DNA of 60,429 bases from Shewanella abyssi (GTDB lineage Bacteria > Pseudomonadota > Gammaproteobacteria > Enterobacterales > Shewanellaceae). The position numbers and the translations under genes were made by a program. Shown here in pieces: positions 54,963-60,429 of this stretch. Where the stretch lies: contig NZ_JAKIKR010000028.1 in the NCBI RefSeq assembly GCF_023284025.1, forward strand, positions 1 through 60,429, given 5' to 3'. The notes beneath the pieces were generated by a model. It saw nothing but the letters and a program-made list of their open reading frames with translations. It made no database searches and had not been told where the DNA came from. Numbering within the stretch: the first letter of the stretch is position 1; each line of letters starts with the position of its first letter.

Positions 54963-57179
54963 ATGATACATAGAATTATTATTCTTTGTTTGCTGGTTTT
55001 TTTTCAAACATTTGTTAGCGCCACAGAGCGGCCTAAGATAGGTCTAGTACTGAGTGGTGGTGGCGCAAAGGGTGCGGCACATATTGGTGTACTTAAGGTG
55101 CTTGAAGAGAAAAATATTCCCATTGATTACATCACTGGTACCAGTATTGGTGCTTATGTTGGAGGCATGTACGCACTGGGTTATAGCGCTGCCGAAATAG
55201 AAGCCATTATGATGAATACCCATTGGGATAAGGGTTATTCAGATACCATTCCCCGTGAACAGCTCAGCTTTAAAGATAAAGAGATCCGTGACAAATATAA
55301 TATCCCAGTCAGCATCGGTTATAGCGATGAACAAGTCAAAATGCCTGCGGGTTTATTGCGTGGTCAGTCAATGTCGCAACTGCTACGAAGCTCGACTAAC
55401 TTGGTGCAGCAGTTTGGCCACTTCGATGAGCTTTCAATCCCGTTTAGAGCGGTGGCAACTGACTTAGCGACCAGCCAAGCGGTGGTGTTAAGTGAAGGCA
55501 GCCTAGTAGCGGCAATGCAGGCCTCAGCGTCAGTTCCAGGTGCACTTCAGCCTGCAGTCATTAACGGAATGTTATTGGTTGATGGTGGTATCGCCAATAA
55601 TATGCCGATAGACGTGGTTAAAGAGATGGGCGCAGATATTGTTATTGCGGTGGATATTGGCTCGCCACTTGTCGGTAAAGAGCAGCTTAACAGTACCATT
55701 GCGGTGCTCAATCAGCTTTCAACTATCCTCACCAATGCCAGCGCAGAGAGGCAAAAAGCGTTATTGTCGGATGAAGATATCCTGATCCGGCCTAATATAG
55801 GTAAGTTAAGTACCACTGATTTCAGCATCATGCCTATCGCCTTACCTTTAGGCGAAATTGCAGCGCGAGCGCAATTAGCTAAGCTCGAAAAATATAGCAT
55901 CTCTAAGCAGGAGTTTAGTGAATACCTTGCTGCCAAGCGCAGTAAAAGCAAGTTATGGCTCAATGAGTTGAATCGGCCATTGATTAAAGTCATCTACGAC
56001 AACGACTCTAAAGTGAGTGAGAAGTTACTTGCCGATAGCCTCAATCTAGATGTTGGTGATCATGTCACCGTCGATTCCTTAGAAGCGGGAATTGCGCGGG
56101 TCTATTCATTGGACAAATTTGAGCGTGTTGATGCTGAGTTTACCGACACCGCTGATGGGCGAGTGCTCACCGTTACCACTAAAGCAAAATCTTGGGGGCC
56201 GAACTATTTCCAGTTAGGCTTTAGTTGGGAAGATGATTTTAGCCTCGATTCAGTCATCTCACTGGATGTGGCGTACACCATGACAGACTTGACCGAAAAT
56301 GGCGGCGAATGGCGCAATGAGATCTCGCTCGGGTTTGACAAATTATTAGGCTCTGAGTTTTATCAGCCTTTGTCCAAAGATCAAGATTACTTTAGTCGTG
56401 CCCGGGTTGAGTATGAGCTTAAAGATTGGGGCTTCTTCGAAGATAACAGCCGTATTCTTGAGCTGAAACAAACAGCTTATCGAGCAGAGGTGGGTATCGG
56501 TTGGAATTATACCCAAAACGGTAAACTAGAGGTCGGTTTGTTGGCTGAGAACGGCAGTTTAGAGAATGAACTTTGGCAACTTGGTACGGTCGATTACGAC
56601 GGCTACGGTGGTTACTTTAAGTTTGCCTATGACGATCTCAATAGCATTAACTTCCCGACATCGGGTAATCGCTTTACCTTAAATATGTACCTTCGAAAAG
56701 AGGGTTATGATCAAGATATTACCTCTGAGTCCTCTGACGTTTCATTGCAAATTGAAGCAGATTGGCGTGGCGCCGTCGGTGTTGGTAACCATGCATTTGT
56801 CGGTATCGCCTCCTTTGCAACAGTGGATAAAGAGGGTGCTTTCACGGTCAATGTGTCTGAATTGGGTGGTTTTTTAAACCTTTCTGGTTACCATAAAAAT
56901 GCCCTCTATGGCTCACATAAAGTGTTTGGGGCTTTTGTATATCAATATGATTTAGGGCGCGATGTATTAGGCATGACTGAGTACCCACTGTACTTAGGGA
57001 CGAGTCTTGAGGCGGGTAACGTCTGGAATCAAAAAGATAACGTCTCATTAGATGACCTTATTTATGCCGGGAGTATTTTCCTAGGTATAGACACTAGCGT
57101 TGGGCCAGCAGCATTTGGCTTTGGCGCGTCAGATGATGGTGAGAAAACGGTATTCCTGTTTCTCGGTAAGAACTGGTAA
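54963..57179 (+). CDS. Patatin-POTRA-barrel outer-membrane protein (type Vd autotransporter, PlpD-like)
   Basis: 738 residues. Signal peptide (about 1-20), then a patatin lipase domain: oxyanion loop LSGGGAKGAAHIGVL (about 29-43), nucleophile GTSIGA (about 58-63) and catalytic Asp in LLVDGGIANNMP (about 203-214). A POTRA-like segment follows near 335-415 (VIYDNDSKVSEKLLADSLNLDVGD..VDSLEAGIARVYSLDKFERVDAEF). The rest forms an Omp85-type beta barrel ending in an aromatic residue (FLFLGKNW). This layout is that of PlpD/type Vd proteins, whose lipase may be surface-exposed or released. Starts 44 bp after the GGDEF/EAL gene. Confidence 0.9.
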   Translation: MIHRIIILCLLVFFQTFVSATERPKIGLVLSGGGAKGAAHIGVLKVLEEKNIPIDYITGTSIGAYVGGMYALGYSAAEIEAIMMNTHWDKGYSDTIPREQLSFKDKEIRDKYNIPVSIGYSDEQVKMPAGLLRGQSMSQLLRSSTNLVQQFGHFDELSIPFRAVATDLATSQAVVLSEGSLVAAMQASASVPGALQPAVINGMLLVDGGIANNMPIDVVKEMGADIVIAVDIGSPLVGKEQLNSTIAVLNQLSTILTNASAERQKALLSDEDILIRPNIGKLSTTDFSIMPIALPLGEIAARAQLAKLEKYSISKQEFSEYLAAKRSKSKLWLNELNRPLIKVIYDNDSKVSEKLLADSLNLDVGDHVTVDSLEAGIARVYSLDKFERVDAEFTDTADGRVLTVTTKAKSWGPNYFQLGFSWEDDFSLDSVISLDVAYTMTDLTENGGEWRNEISLGFDKLLGSEFYQPLSKDQDYFSRARVEYELKDWGFFEDNSRILELKQTAYRAEVGIGWNYTQNGKLEVGLLAENGSLENELWQLGTVDYDGYGGYFKFAYDDLNSINFPTSGNRFTLNMYLRKEGYDQDITSESSDVSLQIEADWRGAVGVGNHAFVGIASFATVDKEGAFTVNVSELGGFLNLSGYHKNALYGSHKVFGAFVYQYDLGRDVLGMTEYPLYLGTSLEAGNVWNQKDNVSLDDLIYAGSIFLGIDTSVGPAAFGFGASDDGEKTVFLFLGKNW

Positions 57180-57239
57180 CTGAGAAAACAGTGGCCGTAG
57201 CGCTGGAAATAACAGCATAAAATGTGACAAGTTTGAGCA

Positions 57240-57574
57240 TATACCAATTCCTATAAATAGCTGTTCATTCAGCGGGAATTCAAAGCCCTGTAGGTAAGGG
57301 CTGTATTTGCTCCTGCAATACAGACATTCGCCACATCCATGTGGCTCGCGGATGATTGAAGCTAATAGTTATTCTATATCGAGAGCATCTAACGCAGCAT
57401 ACAGAGCTTTGCCATCGCTTTGAACATCAGCCACACTACGTGAGCTTCTCAGAACTTTCACTGTGGCGTTGCATTGTCTTAAAAGGGAATAACCATTTCT
57501 TTAACGATGCGGCTAACATTGAAGAGCCCTGAGAAAGCTCTGAATTGAACACATATTTAGCGGAATTGGTATTT
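57240..57574. mobile_element. MITE-like element
   Basis: About 335 bp bounded by inverted ends: left ATACCAATTCC..TAAATA..TGTTCATTCAG, right (read inverted) ATACCAATTCCGCTAAATA..TGTTCAATTCAG. The interior holds consecutive hairpins (AGCCCT..AGGGCT, CTGTATT..AATACAG, GCCACATccATGTGGC) and no open frame for a transposase. I could not define a target-site duplication with certainty. Confidence 0.75.
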
Positions 57575-57657
57575 TTAGTCTAAACATAGTGAGCTATATG
57601 AATTAAACGATTGTTTTTACGCTATCTAAAAGCAGCTTTTAAAGGATTAAATCGGGG

Positions 57658-59721
57658 ATGAATATGAATAAGGTAAGTCAATTAGCGTTGTGTATTGCAT
57701 TAACATTAGGCGTTGCCGCCTGTGGTAGTAGCGATAAAGAGATCATTGCTGAAAGTACCATGTCTACTGTTGTTTCAGGTGTTGAAAAAGCCAATTTTGA
57801 TCCAGCTGTTCGTCATCAAGACGATTTTTACTACAGCGTCAATGGCACTTGGTTAGCGAACACACCGATCCCTGCTGATAAATCCAATTACGGCTCATTT
57901 TCGGTTCTGTATGAGCAAAGCCAAGAAGCGTTGAAGATAATTATTGAGGCCGCAGCGGCTAAGCCAAACAAAGTTAAAGGCAGCAGTGAGCAAAAGGTGG
58001 GTGACTTCTATGCGAGCTTTATGGATATCGACGCGGTAGAAGGCTTAGGGATCTCACCCCTAAAAGATCAGCTGTCAGATATTGCCTATGCATCGACTCA
58101 CAACGATATCGCGACCCTGATGGGCCGTTTATTGGTTCATGGTTCAACGGTTCCATTCGGTTTTTACGTCAATAACGATGCTAAAAATTCGAGCCAATAT
58201 GGGGTTTATCTCTACCAGTCAGGCCTGACTTTGCCAGACAGAGATTATTACCTAAAAGATGACCAGAAATTCGCCGCCAATCGTGGAGCATTAAGCCAAT
58301 ATGTCGATGACTTGATGGCCAAAGCGGGCTATAGCAATCCAAAGCGTGCCAGTGAAAGCGTAGCGAAAATCGAAAAATTTATTGCCACAAGTCAATGGAG
58401 TCGTGTTGAGTCCCGTGATGCCAATAAAAGTTACAACAAGATGGACCGTCAACAGCTGCAAGGCTTAGTTGCAGGTTTCGATTTTGTGCAATTTTCTGCG
58501 GGTGCCGATATAGACAAGGTGACGGACGTGATTGTGCGTCAACCCTCTTACTTTGAAAAATTTGGTCATCAGTTTAGCCAGTTTAGTGTGAGCGAATGGC
58601 AGGATTATTTAGCGTTTCATCTAGTCGATGATTACGCAGAGTTGCTAAGCAAAGACTTCGTCGATCTTCATTTTGCCTTCCATGGTAATACTTTAATGGG
58701 TATTGAAGAGCAGAAGCCGCGTTGGAAGAAAGGTGTCGATGCCGCTGATCAAGTCATTGGTGAGTTGGTAGGCGAAGAGTATGTTAAGCAAAACTTTAAG
58801 CCCGAAGCGAAAGCTAAAATGGAAGAGATGATCCAAAACTTGATTAAAGGTTTTGAAGTCAGTATCAATGAACTGGAGTGGATGACACCCGAAACCAAAG
58901 TCGCAGCTCAAGAAAAATTGGCGAAATTTACCTACAAGATTGGCTATCCAGACAAGTGGAAAGATTACACTGCGCTAGACATTGAAGCCAATGACTTGGT
59001 GGGTAACTACCAGCGTTATGCACAATTTGAGTATAAAACGATGCTTGCCAAATTGGGTAAGCCGATTGATCGTACTGAGTGGCATATGACGCCGCAGACG
59101 GTAAATGCTTACTACAGTCCGGTAATGAATGAAATTGTGTTTCCAGCGGCAATCTTGCAGCCGCCATTCTTTAATATGGACGCCGATGATGCGATTAACT
59201 ATGGCGGTATTGGTGCGGTAATTGGCCATGAGATCAGCCATGGTTTTGATGATCAAGGGGCTAAATATGATGGTGACGGTAACCTGCGTGACTGGTGGTC
59301 CGATAAAGATCGTCAAGAGTTTCAAAAGCGTGGCGCGCAGCTATCGGCTCAATACGCTGGCTATGAAGCGATGCCGGGTAAATTCGTCAATGGCGACTTA
59401 ACCTTAGGTGAAAACATTGGTGATTTAGGCGGATTAACGGTCGCTGCGCGCGCTTATGCGATGACTCTTAATGGTAAGCCGTCGCCTGTTATTGAAGGTT
59501 TAACCGGTGAGCAGCGTCTGTTTATTGGTTGGTCGCAAGTGTGGCGTCGTAACTATCGTGATGAAGAGCTAGGTCGCCGATTGATGACCGACTCCCATTC
59601 ACCAAGTCATTTCCGCGCTATGGGTACACCACGAAATATCCCCGCTTTCTATGAAGCATTTGATTTGAAAGAGGGCGATAAGATGTTCTTAAACGAAAGT
59701 GATCGGGTTAAGATCTGGTAA
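57658..59721 (+). CDS. M13-family (neprilysin-like) metallopeptidase lipoprotein
   Basis: 687 residues. A lipoprotein signal (about 1-22, LTLGVAACGSS) places it on a membrane facing the periplasm or surface. The M13 N-terminal domain spans about 45-430. The zinc motif HEISH (about 524-528) lies in VIGHEISHGFDDQGAKYDGDG, with the third ligand Glu in LGENIGDLGGL. The C-terminal RNYRDEELGRRLMTDSHSP matches the family. It is PepO-like and cleaves oligopeptides. A MITE-like element sits upstream; a terminator follows. Confidence 0.95.
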   Translation: MNMNKVSQLALCIALTLGVAACGSSDKEIIAESTMSTVVSGVEKANFDPAVRHQDDFYYSVNGTWLANTPIPADKSNYGSFSVLYEQSQEALKIIIEAAAAKPNKVKGSSEQKVGDFYASFMDIDAVEGLGISPLKDQLSDIAYASTHNDIATLMGRLLVHGSTVPFGFYVNNDAKNSSQYGVYLYQSGLTLPDRDYYLKDDQKFAANRGALSQYVDDLMAKAGYSNPKRASESVAKIEKFIATSQWSRVESRDANKSYNKMDRQQLQGLVAGFDFVQFSAGADIDKVTDVIVRQPSYFEKFGHQFSQFSVSEWQDYLAFHLVDDYAELLSKDFVDLHFAFHGNTLMGIEEQKPRWKKGVDAADQVIGELVGEEYVKQNFKPEAKAKMEEMIQNLIKGFEVSINELEWMTPETKVAAQEKLAKFTYKIGYPDKWKDYTALDIEANDLVGNYQRYAQFEYKTMLAKLGKPIDRTEWHMTPQTVNAYYSPVMNEIVFPAAILQPPFFNMDADDAINYGGIGAVIGHEISHGFDDQGAKYDGDGNLRDWWSDKDRQEFQKRGAQLSAQYAGYEAMPGKFVNGDLTLGENIGDLGGLTVAARAYAMTLNGKPSPVIEGLTGEQRLFIGWSQVWRRNYRDEELGRRLMTDSHSPSHFRAMGTPRNIPAFYEAFDLKEGDKMFLNESDRVKIW

Positions 59722-59751
59722 CGCTATCTTTAATTAGATATCGATCTAAAT

Positions 59752-59776
59752 AAGCCCATCATGTGATGGGCTTTTT
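59752..59776 (+). terminator. Intrinsic terminator after the M13 gene
   Basis: AAGCCCATCA-tg-TGATGGGCTTTTT, about 30 bp past the stop. Confidence 0.93.
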
Positions 59777-59918
59777 ATTGAGTGTCTCTAGTGTCGAAAG
59801 GCAATTACGATTGAACATTTGTGCTCGCTATGACGGCGTTATGTCTTCAGTTATAGGGCATATAGTTTGAGTTTTTCGTAACTCGCTATTGGACAAAAGA
59901 GAGTTACCTTTATGCAAA

Positions 59919-60258
59919 GGTGGTTCCAATGACCTGCGGTCGGCATATGTGCAGATACTGCTGAGGCTCGCCGCAAGCACGTCCTTGTGGGCTCAACGAA
60001 AACGTCCTGTTTCCGAAGGCCTCAACCGCATCTACACTGGTTTTAAAAGCGCAATCGTTTAGCATTTGAGTTTTCAGTTTAAGACTAAAAAATTAGATAG
60101 TTAATCTATAGCTGACAAGTAACACCCATCTTCCCCGTTGGAAATTTTGCTGTTTAAATTTCGCCGGGGCGCTGAGGGATTGACTCTTATGAAATCAACA
60201 GCGGGTACAAGCGCTTTACCCCTTGGCTCAGGTGTGGGCGAAGCACCACGACTTTGAC
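59919..60258 (-). repeat. Composite repeat family, modules A and B, inverted (copy C5)
   Basis: The reverse complement of the 6812-7134 type. In plus-strand order it shows TGGTTCCAATGACCTGCGG, GTGCAGATACTGCTGAGGC, GCCTCAACCGCATCTACAC, then CCCCGTTGGAAATTTTG and AAATTTCGCCGGGGCGC. The short open frame here is not coding. Confidence 0.9.
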
Positions 60259-60309
60259 TTTGATTTGGACTTGGAAAAACAATAGCTGATAGAGCTAAAC
60301 CGTTTTGGG

Positions 60310-60429
60310 GCAGAAGAGAGTTACTTTCAGGCACTAGTGGTTCCAATTGCCTGCGGCAGGCGTATGTGCAGACACTGCTGAGGCTCGCCGCAAGCACGTC
60401 CTTGTGGGCTCAACGAAAACGTCCTGTTT
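60310..60429 (-). repeat. Composite repeat family, partial copy at the window end (copy C6)
   Basis: Module A restarts: TGGTTCCAAT at 60338 is 417 bp after the same sequence in C5 (59921), so the two copies are in tandem. Both are preceded by AGAGAGTTAC. It runs past the window end. Confidence 0.88.

Noticed and set aside
60101..60397. 98-residue minus-strand open frame at the right end
   Set aside because: It lies wholly within the composite repeat copies C5/C6, crosses their junction and has no ribosome-binding site.

Overview
The window is chromosomal DNA of a marine gammaproteobacterium, almost certainly a Shewanella. The evidence is the gene order (rsmD/ftsY-ftsE-ftsX-rpoH; pilA/pilB-pilC-pilD-coaE-zapD-yacG-mutT; nadC/ampD-ampE-pdhR-aceE-aceF-lpdA), a complete menaquinone operon (menD-menH-menC-menE), several c-di-GMP proteins and many dispersed intergenic repeats. 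The species cannot be decided from the sequence alone. I see no rRNA, tRNA, CRISPR array, prophage or intact insertion sequence.

Layout. 1-118: heptamer array. 114-1007: DUF1145 gene and rsmD (minus). 1231-5534: ftsY, ftsE, ftsX, rpoH (plus). 5555-7243: about 1.7 kb of noncoding mosaic repeats. 7244-12269: men operon (minus). 12597-26783: mixed single genes, including a TerB-like protein, DUF2780, a YciC-like membrane protein, a DUF4145-Sel1 protein, a HEGYPGHH-motif protein, a LysR/MFS divergent pair, a DTW tRNA-modification enzyme, a PAS-GGDEF-EAL protein, a zinc-finger methyltransferase, an HExxH protein and a PilZ protein. 27119-29925: a periplasmic M16 peptidase pair. 30038-36781: mutT-yacG-zapD-coaE, a 660 bp repeat block, then pilD-pilC-pilB (minus). 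37175-39103: an O-antigen-ligase/PglL-like protein convergent with pilA. 39104-40636: a 1.5 kb gap with no convincing gene. 40637-50265: nadC (minus), then ampD-ampE, pdhR, aceE-aceF and lpdA. 50410-59721: a 1502-residue propeller/PAS/GGDEF/EAL receptor, a patatin-barrel (type Vd-like) outer-membrane protein and an M13 lipoprotein peptidase. 59919-60429: two more copies of the long repeat family, inverted relative to the copies at 5.7-7.1 kb.

How the genes work together. ftsY-ftsE-ftsX-rpoH couples membrane targeting, division and heat shock. men makes the quinone for anaerobic respiration. The pil genes build a type IVa pilus, whose pilin may be modified by the neighbouring ligase. pdhR-aceE-aceF-lpdA forms the pyruvate dehydrogenase complex, with a clear PdhR operator upstream of pdhR. 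ampD/ampE and nadC are the usual neighbours.

I found no new protein-coding system. The most unusual content is in the noncoding DNA. There is a composite repeat family whose hairpin arms show a compensatory base-pair change between copies, and one copy carries three extra segments. A CTAG-rich element occurs as a triplet and ends in a heptamer array. There is also a MITE-like element with long terminal inverted repeats, and a candidate structured RNA in the pilA-nadC gap.
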